Positions 12,137-25,600 of a DNA stretch of 64,000 bases are shown here, piece by piece. The notes under the pieces were generated by a model, which ran no database searches, was not told where the DNA came from, and saw only the letters and a list, made by a program, of their open reading frames with translations. Position numbers and translations under genes: made by a program. How positions within the stretch are numbered: the first letter of the stretch is position 1; the number at the start of each line of letters is the position of its first letter. Origin of the DNA: Opisthorchis felineus (Eukaryota; Platyhelminthes; Trematoda; Opisthorchiida; Opisthorchiidae); the NCBI GenBank assembly GCA_004794785.1, contig SJOL01006586.1:1749754-1813753 (forward strand), written 5' to 3'.

Positions 12137-14446
12137 TTAAACATGCCATACAGAAGGTGTTCCAGCACGCTGAGTGGCTTATGCTAGAAACAGAGATGCT
12201 TACGTCGTATCACTGCGACCGAAGGGAAGTTTTAGAGGGCGAGGGTTGCAAACCTTGTCTGTCGAATGACTGTATGTGTCTTCCCTCGTTTTGAGGCACT
12301 TGGCTCCGCGACACCAAACGCCGCACAACCATCGAGTTGCAGCTAACAAGGTAATGCAAATTTACGTTGAATGATTATTAGTTTCTTGTGCAAACAACCA
12401 AACAACCCAGATAGTTGACACCCGTGCTGGTAAATGCCCGTGCCCATTCTGCCGGACGATGTGGTGAGATATATGATTCGTAGATTTTTTCCTTGGCTGA
12501 CTCCACATCCGCCAACGGCGGTTTTCTGATTGCAATTTATCGGAGCAAAGGACACCCATCACAATTGTTCCCAAGCCCCGGCCATCAATGTTCGATGGCC
12601 TGCGTAGACAACCTAACCGGGTTGTGGATGAGCTGCGGAGGCTGGATCCAGGAAGGCAACAACCGACATTAGACAGTTGATTGTTCAGAGGAAAAACCCG
12701 CTGCATGGAGGATGCACGTCTGTGACTGATGACGTGCATTTTTTAGTCCAAGATACTGCGCCTAGACGCAGATGGCGTTCTAGGGACACAGGATTGGGCT
12801 TTTGTGTGCTCTGTGACTTGCTGAATAGTAGCGACGACCGCTGTTGTGCAAACAATCACGTATCATTTCTCATCAAATGTTGTGATGGTGAACCTTGCCC
12901 GCTGTGCGGTGATGATCCTCAGGCTCGTCCCTAAATGAGTGCGCATATGATTAACTCATTTTTGCCGCTTAGTCTCCGGCTCGTCCAGAAAGCGCGCAGG
13001 TGTACTTGCTACACGGTCCACAGAAAATGTATATTATGAGGCCGACCAGGAACGAAGCACAGAATCCCAGCACAGTATGTCCCGAAAACCCGTGTGTGTC
13101 CGCACTTTTTGCTCCAGGAGGAGCTAATCAACAGCCGTGAGTTAATAGCATAATGCTAGTACCAATGCTGTAGAGGGCCATTCGAAGAAAAGAGACGCAT
13201 GATTTCGTGTGAGGCATGTAAGAGCCACCAGTCGTGGAATGTTCTTCCTTTAACGAGGCATCGTGCTTTTCAAGTAAATTTCGTATTTCCTGAGGCCTAA
13301 CACTCAATTGGCATCAGCCACGAGAAATAACGCAATAAGAATCAGCCATGGAAGAGGACTTCGTGTGGGCACAGTTCAATGTGATTTTCGCCGTCGAAGT
13401 GCTCGCTCTTTAGAGTACTGCTCCGAGTTTGTCAGCCGCATACCTCATGTTGATGTTTCGCTAAACTAACTTATATCCTCTTCATTCCGCAGGACTTCAA
13501 TAGTACAATCAACACTGCGCATGAAAAGTCCTGAACGCTTTCTATCGGGACATATGTAATAATCAGAAGGCCCAATAAAAATTCAATTTATCATCGCGTC
13601 TGAGTTAGACCAATGACTCCAAACAGTCGAGATAGACTGGCGCGTGTTGTCTGGATGATCGAATTAGCTTACATCTAGCTGGTTGATTAGGCATCGTGGA
13701 CCCCTAGGCGCACGTAAGTCGTGCGCGTCAGCTAAGTTCTCATTGCTGTATTGTGCAACCACCGACAGCCTCCCGCACTCAGGTTGAGACTCAACGACAG
13801 GCGTTATCATAAGTTGCTCACCATGTACTTCTTCAGCCGCAAAATAGCTGGCAGCTACCCGGGGCCGGCTATGGAAAGCCTGTTGTGTTTCGGAAGTTCC
13901 AATGGAGAAATCTGCTGCAGTGTGCCAAAAGCCTGATCTACAGGCATAGGTCATCATCATCTGCAAGCCTTGCGTTCCCGTACGAATCGTCGGATTATGA
14001 CGAATGTGTCTATCGCAATTATTACTCGGAATGGCAATTCTTGAGCTCCGAGAACACAGGATTCGGTGTTCGCCTAATCGAGCAGCTATAAAAAGCACAA
14101 TTTGGTTACTGGAATGACTTTCGCATATTTTGCGTCCACTAGTATAATGTAGGCTCCACCAAGCTCAGTAAATTATTTCACCAACAGTACTGCTTGCAAC
14201 TTTCTTTAATTATAAGCGATTTACGTTGCACCACAATTCATGATGCCTGATTTCAATAAATTTTTCTTCCAATTAGAAATTATTGATGACCTTGAAGATT
14301 CGCTCACTTAAACAAATCAGTCATGCAGAGAAGTTGCAGAAAAATGCTCTAGACATACACATTCTTGGCTATGAATTAGTAACTTTGAAAACCTCGTAGT
14401 TCCCTATACATCGATTCAATTTGCCGAATACCAAACGGCTGCACAC
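12137..14446. other. no supported gene
   Basis: Several mid-length open stretches occur on both strands (for example 12362-12739 minus, 12677-12934 plus with many Cys, and 13664-14098 minus), but none shows a recognisable motif. Part of 12137-12740 may be further 5' BEL/Pao sequence. The Cys-rich plus-strand stretch does not space its cysteines like a known zinc finger. Confidence 0.4.
12712..12739. repeat. perfect 9-bp hairpin followed by T-run
   Basis: ATGCACGTC and GACGTGCAT form a perfect 9-bp inverted repeat around a 10-base loop, followed on the plus strand by six Ts. It resembles a simple terminator or a short palindrome. No function is assigned. Confidence 0.6.
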
Positions 14447-14625
14447 AGCACGTGGCAACGCAAGTGGACAAAGGGCGTGCGTAAAATGTCCCTCAAAATT
14501 AGTTCGGAACGTCAAAGGTCAAAGTTCACGTGGAGTTGTAGGAGAATATCGAATCCATGAGGTAGAAGCAGAAAACAGTGGGCTCAAGCAAGGCAAGGGT
14601 TTGAGCAAGAGAAAGGAGGTACATT
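14447..14625 (+). repeat. dispersed repeat A, copy 2
   Basis: This is the partner of 8398-8560. It retains CGTGGCAACGCAAG, the ACGTCAAAGGTCAAAGTTCA core, the GAATATC/CATGAGGTA block and AGAAAACAGTGGG, then runs into GAAAGGAGGTACA where copy 1 has GAGAGGGTACA. The two copies are clearly diverged, so neither is a recent insertion. Confidence 0.75.
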
Positions 14626-17014
14626 CTCTCGGTAGCAGTTGCTCTCGTTTGTTCCCGTCCAGCACTTATAGGGTTACATGATGAATATTCTTTCAGGCTT
14701 ATGGTAACCGAAGCTCAACCAAATTAGTTCCCATGTCAGTGTCCACAATGTAAATTTCTGAAATTAACGAACCAACTTGAATACGGCAAACTAATGCATA
14801 GTTCCTTCGAGGAAGTGGAAAGAACAAAAGCGGTTTCTGGTGCATGCTTTCCCTACATACAACGGTTTCTGATTAAGTTCATTTGAGCCTACTCTGGAAG
14901 GCTCCTACCGGAGTTTAAATTAATATCCGACGTAAGACGACTGTTCCAACTTTCAAATGACAAACTCAGACCCAGGACTAGTAAAATTTGAGTGCTTCCT
15001 TATTGGGTTTCAGTTGCACGTGCTATTTATTTAGTATGGAAAGCGATTTTCAGATGGACATTAAGTACCTCATTTGAGTTAATCTTTCTTACAATCCTAA
15101 TAACGGCCATTTCAATGAGCAACTGAAATCAAGAGAACCGTCAACAAAAGGTGACTTAGCACAGGCCACCAAAGACAACGATTGCATAACCACGTTTTTA
15201 ATGAAACCACTATTTCTTCCGCGAATTAAATTACACACTATTACCAGTTTGGTATCTCCTTTTCCTAAACAACGTAATGTTTTCAAACTCTTATTATTTT
15301 CACACTACCTCTATCTCCGTAAGTGATCCCTCTTGATACGAACCGATTTCCTGGCAATAAAGTGCGTAGTTGGAATACGAGGTGGCTCATTGTCGAAACT
15401 AGAATGACATCGATGCTATTTGCCAGGTAAGGCCTAACAAGGCACCTCGTCGAGGTAAAATGTGAGCTTTGCACATCATCATTTAAAGAACCGTGGAAAG
15501 GTTTAAATATCCGAATATATTTACGATGTTCCACGTCGATTTGTTCCACTCAGGAATGTGTAATGTAATGATTGTGTAATTGTAGAACCCATGAGCTGGA
15601 TAACAGAGGTTAGTACACGGGTGAGAAAAAGTTTCAAATATTGGGCCTTAGTAAACATCAGTACCTGGACTGTGCCGCCCGAAAAGAGCATTCTAACTGA
15701 ACATAAAAATCACAATCAGATGTCTTTAACGTGTTTGCTGACATTATTGAAGCTGGAACCGAATAACACCCTAGGTCATTCTGTGACCTGTTCGGACCAG
15801 TTGTAATCCGGGCTAATCAGTGGAAAGTTGTTCTATTTGCTTATGGGTGAAGTAGTAAGAAAACCATAGTTGCGCGTCATCCTTTTATTTTGTCTTTCAA
15901 GTCTTCAGTAGGTCGGATTCCAAATAAAGAGCAATAATGGGGTTCACCCATTCATTTCGGATGGCCTAATCACTTAAATTCTCCAAGGCGGTTATTTCCA
16001 CCAAAGCACTTTTTCCTGTCTATGGACAAGGCTCTTTTCCTGTTCAGAGTGTTATACTACTTAGATTGCATTGTGGAAAGTAGGAGATTGTGCTCATCAA
16101 AAAAATAGAAAACGCCAGACGTACTAAGGGAGTGAAGGAATTCTGAAGTTTCTGTCGAGGTTCCATCCTACAAGCGAAAGTGGTCTGTACCGCAACGTCA
16201 AGCAACTTTGTACAGCTGTTCTGTCTTTGTACTTCGTGATCTTCAAAGTGACCCAGGCCCGTGGCCTACTTTGCTGCCTATGTCACTATCAATAGCCTAC
16301 CCAGAAAAGGGAAAAAATCATACAAGTCTTATGAGACATTTACCATCTGAAAAGTAAATTTGCACCAGACAGCGTGAAATGAACTTTACGAGGAAAGAAG
16401 TGCAAGGCTCTATACAGCCTTGGTTCAAGATGTTTATGTTGCTGACCAGTCACTCGCCATGAGACGTTACTGTGTTATTTCAAGTGCTCATAATCGATAA
16501 CATTTTCTACCGCTATTTCAAATTATAATTCGACTTCACTGGTTGTGCGGAACGATTGACAGGCGCGTGACCTTCCGGTCAAAAGCGCAAAACAATCTAA
16601 CACAGGGCTATTTGTCCGACCCAGTTACGCCTATCTGATAAGCCCTGATAAGAATGAAAAGTACCGTGCGTCTGAGCTATCCAGAATCCGTCAACTTCTT
16701 CTCCATAAGCAGTTGTTCTTATTCCAAGCCCATGCCTTCGTACTCTTCAGCTTCAGGGGAAACGTCTTGGATGATTTGGATAAAGCAGTCAGATTAGTTG
16801 AATGAACTTTTTATTAGTTGTACCAAGACTTCATACCAAGTTCTTCTTTATAATTTTCAACTGTCTCGGCTTCAAGTGTATTTCAATGCCTCAGCATGAC
16901 GTGACATTCTCGGGTGTGCGTGAACAGAAACAGAAATCTTACTCAGAGCAGTTTTGCCACTGGATTAGGAAGTACATATAAACGGACGAATACTTTAACT
17001 GTTGCTTTACTCAC
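14626..17014. other. no supported gene
   Basis: AT-rich sequence with only short, unconvincing open stretches. A minus-strand stretch at 15549-15283 reads as 88 residues without a recognisable motif or clear splice sites. Confidence 0.5.
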
Positions 17015-17238
17015 CACGACTTTTCCATCAGAAGTAATTGGATAGAAGTGAGGAATTTCACATAGAATTTGCATAAAATATAATATGCCATCATTGGACT
17101 TCGCCAGTTGTCCACCCAGTATAATCAAACGCTCCCACTGATCCTCCAAAGACGGGTCCAGCAAAATGTCTCGGGGTAAATTTCTAGGTTTGACAACACT
17201 TATGTAAAGGCTGTGTTTGAAATGAGTGTTCTCGATGT
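17015..17238 (-). CDS. possible single internal exon, unknown protein
   Basis: On the minus strand an open frame is bounded by a plausible acceptor (CCTCAG ending at 17239) and a good donor (GTGAGT at 17014-17009). It would encode about 74 residues that look like folded protein: WERLIILGGQLAKS followed by GILYFMQILCEIPHFYPI, alternating hydrophobic and polar residues as in helical-repeat proteins. I recognise no family and found no partner exons on this strand. The 5' splice phase is 1 and the 3' phase is 0. It might be part of a gene running leftward, or a chance open frame. Confidence 0.35.
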
Positions 17239-20200
17239 CTGAGGATGTCATTTCACCACGAAAAAGCGTGCTGTTTTGCTTGCCTATTTCCCCTCTCTCC
17301 TTGGCATCGCAAAGTTTCTACTCACCCTTTTTTTCTTCCCTTACTAGGCCGCACAGAAGCGTCCTACTTTATCTTCACTACTTTTTATGTTCTGTTTTTG
17401 ACAGAGAATTTATATTCAAACATCGTCCTCATTTTTATTCGTTATCATTTCATTCCTTTGCTATCTTTGGAACCGTATTAAAATTTGTTCAACCAGTTGT
17501 TTTTTGACGTTACCATCAATTTGGTGATTGTATAGGTTTTGACCATGTGTAAACACAAGGCTAGGCGTACTGTAAGAATCCATACTTCGCTATTAACAAT
17601 GAGCTTCCTCCAACTAAATATTCAGAGTTTAGCATTCTTACTTTTTTCTGGAGCAGAATGATCTCGAACCAGTGGTTAAGACGACTGTCTGATTCCTTAC
17701 CGAAAGCGTTCCCGTTAAAATTACCCTATTTTCATTTCCATTTAGACTGTACTTCACCTTTGGTTCCTTGAACCCAAAGTTAGTAAGCAGTTTCCAAGTT
17801 TGTGTGCCTATCATTCATGTTGGTAGATATCCATGTAATAAACTACGGGTTTGATTGCTCATTCTATCACATATTTTCGAAAGTATACTCTTTCGAAATA
17901 AGACTTTTCTCACCGAAAATAAACCCCACGAGTTTAGTGACCGAAAAGGGAGAATAGAACGACTAGAAAAGTTGCAACTCTTTTTGCTATGGAAGCATTA
18001 AATTTTAATTTCGCTCCCAAATATCCAACCCCAAGCATTATGCCACGAAAGCCTTTCCCTTTTTTAAATCTGCGGTTGCATTTGTTTTCCAAGCTGAAAA
18101 ACAAAACACTCATACATTGTGAATAATGAGTTTGGTTGCCACTCCAATCATCATGGACAGTTGAATGTCTGTGGAGATTTGCGATGTTATCTGAAGTCGC
18201 GTCCACGTAGCTGCGGTGTGACCGGATCTGTTTCTTCCCAGATGGACTTCATCTGGTGGGTAAATGTTGAAGAAGATGAAGAAATGAATTCCCTAATTTT
18301 TAGAATCACAGATGGACTTTGCATTCACTGATTATTCATGCAAGGTAGACATGATCAAAAACAGCTACGCGGAAGCACACCGAACACGCATTGCTTGCTC
18401 CTTGTGAAAATGTTCACATATTAAACCTACAAAATTGCTTAGATAGGACTACTCCAAAGGAATTGCATCGGTCCAAACAACTGGGATCATCACCAGCAAG
18501 TCACTGGTCTGGCAAACATGTTTCAGATACATAATATAACTGGCAGTTGTCGGTCTGGGCATCCAGGAATCTAATTGGGAGAGTGACGTTGCGAAGTGAG
18601 GGGCAGTGAGGAGCGCTGACCGGCAGTATGAACAACAGTGACGTCGGCTGTCGTCCAGTATCTGCAGTCAGACGCTGATTGCTGACCGTTGTTTCTTTGA
18701 TCGAAACTAATCTCCCTTATGTGAATAGTATGCTAGTAATAATTTCGTGCATCGGGCTCGTTCAAAACTAATTTCTGTAGTTGGAAGAAAGCTAGTAATG
18801 CCGGATGATAAACGGTACTGGCTACGGAGCCGCACGAGCCGAAAGCAGTCTTTTTTATATTATCCCACAGAAATGTTGCAGCTTGGGGCATTTTCTGTAT
18901 TGTTCCGTCAGCCAGGATAATATAATACGTTGTTGTTGATTCTGGTTCGTGTGATCGCATTAGCACGGGTCAACATAGATGGCTGCGAGAATATCCGGTC
19001 GGAGGTGTGTTTCATTTGAATCAACCCGTTACTGAGCCTGTTGGACCGTGAGATTTGTACATTTGCAGGGCTGATTGAACCAAAAAATAAGTGATCAAAA
19101 GTGGACAACTTTTTCTTCTCAACTGGTTTTTTTTCGGTATTTTCTCGCGGTAACTTTGGAATTTTTGTGCGCTTGCTCATCTTCCAATGGGATTGGAACG
19201 CTAGAGATGCATGTCGAGTTTTAATTCACGTTAAGTTAGTTGTCTTCGTGCTTGGGACGGCTTGAAACCTAAACTGGAAACCAGGTTTGTCCCGTCATTT
19301 TGTTACGGATATATTATTCCGACTTTCCATTCCGATTTAGTTTTGATATGGCTTGTCTGAAATGCAACGTTTTCTTCTCCGGGGCGATAAAGTAAAATTA
19401 TTGCATCTAATATAGAGGACAAACAACTGGCTCTTTACCAGACAGTTTGGCCACAGAAAGCAACATGCATAGCTGCCAACAGAAATAGAGAATATGTTTT
19501 CTTTGCGATTCAAAAAGTGGTTATGTGAAAAAGGTAAACGATAGTTCTAAAGGGGACTCAACAACGTTAGCACATTATAATAATCGATATTGGAAGGCTT
19601 GTCGACGTAAGCTTTCTTGTGTGCAGAGTATAAATATCGTGATTCCAGGACATCCAGTCCATGGATGACTAAGTCACATATCAGCTTTGTGTGCAATGCA
19701 CAGTAATAGAATATCCAAAAGGCTGAGAAATTGCGCCTACTAATGAACTACTAGCAGTGTTTGGTAGAATGACCAACCTCAGGTGCTTAAAACAGACAAC
19801 ACCTATGCATATAATGGATTGTCAGATCTTATTTTAGTTTGCATGTGCATCAAAACCCGATTCTGTTTTCCTTGCCAAAAAAGGAATACTCATAAGATCA
19901 TTAGGGTGTTTTGTATTTTTGGAAAAATCTTTTATGAAAATGAACCGGTCAGTGCAGGAATACTGTGGAAAGAACCAGTAATAGGTATTTTTTCAATTTG
20001 CTGTTTGCGCCCGAGTTACGAGCTGATCACCCAGTTTATCGTCATAGATTGATACAAACACTACTCTGGAAGAAAATAATCCTTCAAGCAGCATAGTCCT
20101 TCTACCCTAGAAGTCGCTCCCTAAGTAGCCGGTCAACAAATGATCACGTAACATCAACTTCTAGGTTATGGGGTAATCTCTTGTGTTTTGTCTGGGTAAA

Positions 20201-21425
20201 ATTAAATCACACGGCTGATCAGGTGCTGAAAAACGAACATTTCGCTGTTTGCTTTCTTAATGAACGATAGTGGATTTAAATCTCTTTAGGAATTTCATAT
20301 TTCTGTTGAAAATCAGGCATTTTATTTGATCATAAAGTCAGTAGCCCTTGGTTTCATTGTCCTTGTGGCAAGATTTTGGCTATGGAGGTCCTTTGAACGG
20401 GATGTATGCACTGAAGAGTTTTGGACCTGGGTGCTGATGACTCTGACTACTGTTCTGGAAAGAATCGATTTGTTTGGCTGTACTTTGTCTACGAAAGTTT
20501 AGCTGAAACGTTTACCTGGCTCACCAACAAAGGCCTTGTTCACCTTGTTCCCTAATAATATGGGGGAGAATCACTAGTGCCTTCAGTCGATTATCCCATT
20601 TTGGAACATGTAAATTTTGCTGACCATGACGGCGCACTTTGGGAAAACCATTTAATGTGCACCAACGATGTGTGGAAAAAAGCATACTAGGAGACCGTGT
20701 CCACAATACACTCAAATAGCCGAATGAAGATACAAATGGTTAGATGATACCAGCAAAAGCTGCTGTTTCAGCGCAATAAGTGAACTCAGTGGTCCGCCAT
20801 GGTGTTTATGAGGTGACTACTCAACCCATTGCACCTGGTTAAACTTCATTATATTCTGCTTTGCATAGAAATTAGTTCTTTAGCTTCATTAGTTGCAAAC
20901 ATGCAGTGGGCAAGGGGCGAATTTGAACCTCCGAACATATGCTTCTTCAACAGTTGGCTTTCTTCAATCAGCTGAATATACGAGCGATTGACAGAATTGG
21001 CAATGCGTGGAATGGAACTGAATTCAGAGACTAGGGTAGGATGGAGTCAAAATAGTAACACGAATGTGCTTTCTGTAACCACAACCAGTCATGAGAATTC
21101 TTCCACGAATGTGGTCGGCTGCAACCCTCAAAGGAGGCGGTTCAACTAAAAATGGTCCGTGCACGCTATCCTCAACCTACTGATTAAATAACTGACTGAA
21201 ATAAACTAGTTAACTACAGTCGTGAATTATTTTAGTTTTGGAAGATGATGGAGCTAACAGGGACCTTCAGCAAGCCATCAATGCGTGACAGCCAATCAAA
21301 TGAAGCCAGCATTTTTTATTGCACTCTGAAAGTCGAAATCTACGGATGAACTCAAAGTAGTTGTTTCTCCCAAGGCTTCGGCAAGTTTCCCTAGGGAAGA
21401 GGAAGCCGATCGTACTCCCTCGTAG
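17239..21425. other. no supported gene
   Basis: AT-rich intergenic-looking DNA. Minus-strand open stretches at 19180-18908 (Lys-rich start) and 18966-18733 overlap in different frames and match nothing I know. Upstream exons or the promoter of the PDZ gene may lie here, but I cannot place them. Confidence 0.45.
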
Positions 21426-21524
21426 AAGACTCGAATTCATTCTGAAGGTAAACATGAAGTATTATTTGTCCACAAAGTAAAGAATAAGTTGGAGATTAAA
21501 CAACAGAAACAGTCCAGTCTATAT

Positions 21525-22608
21525 ATGCCACTAGCCAAATCTGTAACAGACAATAATGTACAAATGCGGTCACGTGCCAAGTCAGCAGAATCAGATGAGT
21601 CATCGATCGCAGGACAAACAAAATCATGTGCTCATCTGAATATTTTGTGGACAAGATGGGCAGCAAAAGTGAAGGAGGTGAGTTCCTTGTTTAGTTATTC
21701 AATTATGTTTCAAGTGTACGGACATAGAAGGACACAAAGCGTTCAGTTGGATAAAGACAGAGAATATCCGGATGCACTTGTTGAATTCGCTCCTCCGAAA
21801 TGCGTTCTGGCAAGAGATATATCGTCAGACAAATTACCGAAGTCATATAACATATCAAGTGGACAACGCATACTGTACGTGCGTCTGGACTTACCAGGGT
21901 TGAAGTTCAAAGCGGTCCAACCGGTCGAAAGTGGATCTAAAGGCTACAAAAAATGGCCCCTCTACTTTTTCAACTGTCGTGGTACTCGACGTTCCCGGAA
22001 TCAGTCCACAGCCAAAACTATTGGAGGCAGTAACTCCGATATAAAATTTACAGATCCTAAAAGTTTGAAATACAATCCCGCATTTTCCGAACGATGGTGG
22101 AAGGCAGACGCAACCCAACAGCCAACGAACGGAGAGTTATGGTACCGGATCACACCAAATCGCGTACAAATTAGTGTCCTCTTAAATGTAAAACCAGGAG
22201 ACGAGTGTCTTGCCAACAAATCCGCTCCCCCAGCCGAAATTGCTGCAGAATCGTTTTTCTCCAGCTCCGACGACTCATTTTCAGTAACCAGCTGTTCACT
22301 TTGCCCACGTTACTATTATTGGGATTCCGGAAGACTGGAACACATGATTGACCTAAGTTCTAGTAAGCTTATAACGACAGAAGCTACCATAACCTGTTAT
22401 TTTACTATTTCTGGGATGCACAGTAAGCAACCAGTATGGTCGAATACAGCGTTGGTTCATTTGGAGGCGCAATCATCCCGGCTGAACATGGAGGAAAACA
22501 AATTTTGCGCAGCATTATTAAGACGAGCTTCAACAACAAAATATGACGCGATGCTCAAATCAATGGAAAGTTCAAAGCCTAGAAGTCTGGAAAGGTCATT
22601 TACACCAG
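21525..22608 (+). CDS. PDZ gene exon 1 (first recovered), N-terminal region
   Basis: This exon encodes about 361 residues from the ATG at 21525 and ends CCAG|GTTAGT, leaving one base for the next exon. The first 60 residues are hydrophilic, with Arg, Ser and Lys. A more structured part follows, with beta-strand-like segments (RILYVRLDLPGLKFKAV, KWPLYFF, LWYRITPNRVQISVLLNV, ATITCYFTISGM) and a Cys-x-x-C pair near LCPRYYYW. The alternation suggests a beta-sandwich, but I cannot assign it to C2, PH or another fold. A GTGAGT at about 21680 with an AG 37 bases later could be a micro-intron; removing it would shift the frame, so I kept it as coding. Confidence 0.7.
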
Positions 22609-25600
22609 GTTAGTAAAAATCTCAATGAGATGCTTTTACTGAAACCAGATTCAGGTGTTACGCGTTGAGTTACGGTTTCACCGCGTGTTTTAGAACTTGT
22701 TTAGAGTACTTTTATGAAGTTAATGTGATTCCATAACTCACATAACTTGTATGCTCACAGAATGTTGGAATACTATTAGATCAAGTGAGTTTAATGGTTA
22801 TCGATAAGACGGATGTTGATCTATTCGCTGAGTCAGGCATCTGCAAACAATTCCTCACCAATGAAGAAGACGACATCGGTGCGTGTTTAGGTTGGCTACT
22901 TATACTGAAGTGGCTGCCTCCTGAGGTAGGATTAATCAGTTTCAGAAACCCTTCGAATGGATCTGGTTCACGTGAAGCGAGCGACTGCCAGATCTGAGCA
23001 AATTACGAAACACTGTTGAATCCACGTTGAGATCAAATTGTTCCACGCCGTCTTTGTCTGCACTGAACCAAGACTTCAGTTGTGCTCCGAGGCGATGACG
23101 TCACTTGAGGTGCGGTAAGAGGCCAAACTTCTTCGGCGATCGATGCCAAAATAACTGCAGTTTAGTACCACATCATTCAGTATCGGGAAGCCGATCGGAA
23201 TGTGGTGCTACCCACCCATAAAAAACGCGTATTCAGTTCACGTAGCCTGGGTTTCATTGGGTTTTCCAGTGCTATCTTGTGGTGAGATATTATCACTTAT
23301 GAGAACACTATTCACAAATTGCAGGCAGCCAAGAGATTTCACTAACACTCAGAGAGTAACATCCTGCAAAGACACACAGGCCAGTATTTATAGGATTGTT
23401 ACTCAGTCAAAGCTGGACTGAAGAATAAATCAATAGTTGTTCGGTTAAGCTGCGCGCCAAATATATTAATCCGGCATCAACAGCCGAGTGTTCAACACCT
23501 TTACTGAAGTGCATTACAACCATGTTTTACTTTACTTGAGAGACTATCTGGAAAAAAAGCGATTAAAGCTGGTCTTCTCAGGAAGAGAATTTAATAAGGA
23601 AGTGTGCTTCAAAATGATAAAGCAGAAAAGAAGGTTCGTTGCTAATCGTAACGTCGGAATTGTGAGCCTTAATTCCTCCTGGGTTGTTAGTGATAAAATG
23701 GCACTATTAGAATGGATGATGTGTTGACCAGTACTGATTAGAAAGTGTCGATCGATATTTAGTGGACACATCCACAACCAGACTTATGTTTCTCACTGAT
23801 CCTGCTGTCCCACTGGTCACATATACTATGGTCTTCAGTGTAGAATCTCCTGGTGCTTGGTGGCACTAGTAAATCTTAGCCGGTAGCCTCAAACTATCTC
23901 TGTTCGGCTGCATTCATCAAGCCGATCCACTTAGATGTTATCAACTGATTTGTGCTATGCTAAATGACTAGACGTGGTCTCTCCTCTTCTGGGTGGTCTC
24001 TCCTGCGAATTTCCTTTCAACTGGAGAAAACTGAGTTAACCACCTCTCCAGGAGGGACCATTTCTAAGCGGCATGTTCAGGTGGTTCCGCCAAAGAGAGA
24101 CAAATGAATCTCCAATAAGACAATGGAGAGGTTCCTTTCTAAAAGGTGGTCGCTTGTGTGATCTCTTCTAAAGAGTGCGATTATATCACCTGGATTTCTT
24201 TTCTCGTAGAGTCCTTCGGAGCAACCTCTTAGAAACCTTTTGGAAAGTAACAGAATTTTCGCGTGAGAAGAACATATCTTTATCGTCTTGGTTATGATGT
24301 TTGTTGGTGGGCATCCTGCAGGCAAAGTCTTGCATATGGCCGTCTTAGGCCCACTGCCTCATCAAAATCTCTCCGCAAACAATTATACCTTTTTAACGAG
24401 ACCGCTTCTCAAAGGTAAACATTTTTTCTGGACCCGGTGGGATCCTTTAGGGCTTGAACTAGATGAACCACGGTTGGTTGATTACTTCAGGTGTTCTTCC
24501 GTAGGAGTGACGAGTAAAGCGGCAACATGTAGTGGAGCCTCATGATTTTAGGACCTTAAGCAACCCCGGAGCCAACTTAGCTTTAAGTGGGTTTTCCGAA
24601 TCTATGCTTGCCACCGGAACTTACAAAAGCCCTTTGCACATTTTACAGTCATGTCCTTTGTGCGGGGTGAAATTTCTCTCCACAGGACATAAAATGTCAT
24701 CTTTGTTAGGAAATGGTCCCTTGTAAAATCACTACAAAAGGCCTACTAATCAAGTGGGTAATACGTTCGGTTCGGTGTTTTTAGACGTGCGGCCGGCCTC
24801 ATAATTCACATCCACATCACTCTCGTTCGTACAGTTCTCCTCCTTTTCTGGTACAAATACTTTAGTGAGTCCACACCAAAGGCGGCATCGCACTGAACCC
24901 GAGCTGTGCTCTTATTAGAGCTCATCAACAATGCATATCTTTGGCCGTGTCAGGGTTTGAAATCCAGGCTTCCGACATCCGAGGCACGCCTCTTCCCACT
25001 ATTCCACCACAGCATGCTGGATGCACCCGAATTATCACGTGTGAACAGACAAACCTTTTCACGCTTGAGGGATGTGATTGGTTTGCCTTAAATGTGAAGA
25101 TCTGGCTGTGAATACCCTATGATGCATTTATCCGGGTTCCAGGCTCACTACCCTACTACTTGCGAATACTTTTTGGAACCTCAAATCTGCTGGACTAATG
25201 TAAACAGTTTGATTTGGTGCGTAACAAAACTGAAACGCCATTTGTCTTGTTCTCCTTGTTTCCAAATGCCACACGTTGGCATACATCTGGAAAATCGCAA
25301 AGGTCCTAGAGGGCTAGAATTCTTTGGGAAGTTCACAGTGTGCGATTAAACAACAACAAAAAACAAGTGCACTGAAATATTGAGTTGGATCAAAAGAACA
25401 ATCCACTGAAACTTGATGTTCTCCAATTTCAGATGACTTCGAGAATTCAGAATACTATCACGTCACTCTGGACCGAAGACCCGGTCAATCATTGGGTTTG
25501 ATATTGGTAGAGAAACCGATCAAATTACCCACTTATCCGGTAGGTAAGTCAAGTGGTTTATCGATATTTCACCATCATATAGTAAAACTTTTGAACTGGA

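Noticed and set aside
17653..17700. Possible SINE family 1 relic (CCAGTGGTTAAGACG)
   Set aside because: Only a short A-box-like match; no B box and no conserved 3' body.
22785..22997. Short plus-strand frame in intron 1
   Set aside because: No flanking splice sites in the required phase and no motif.
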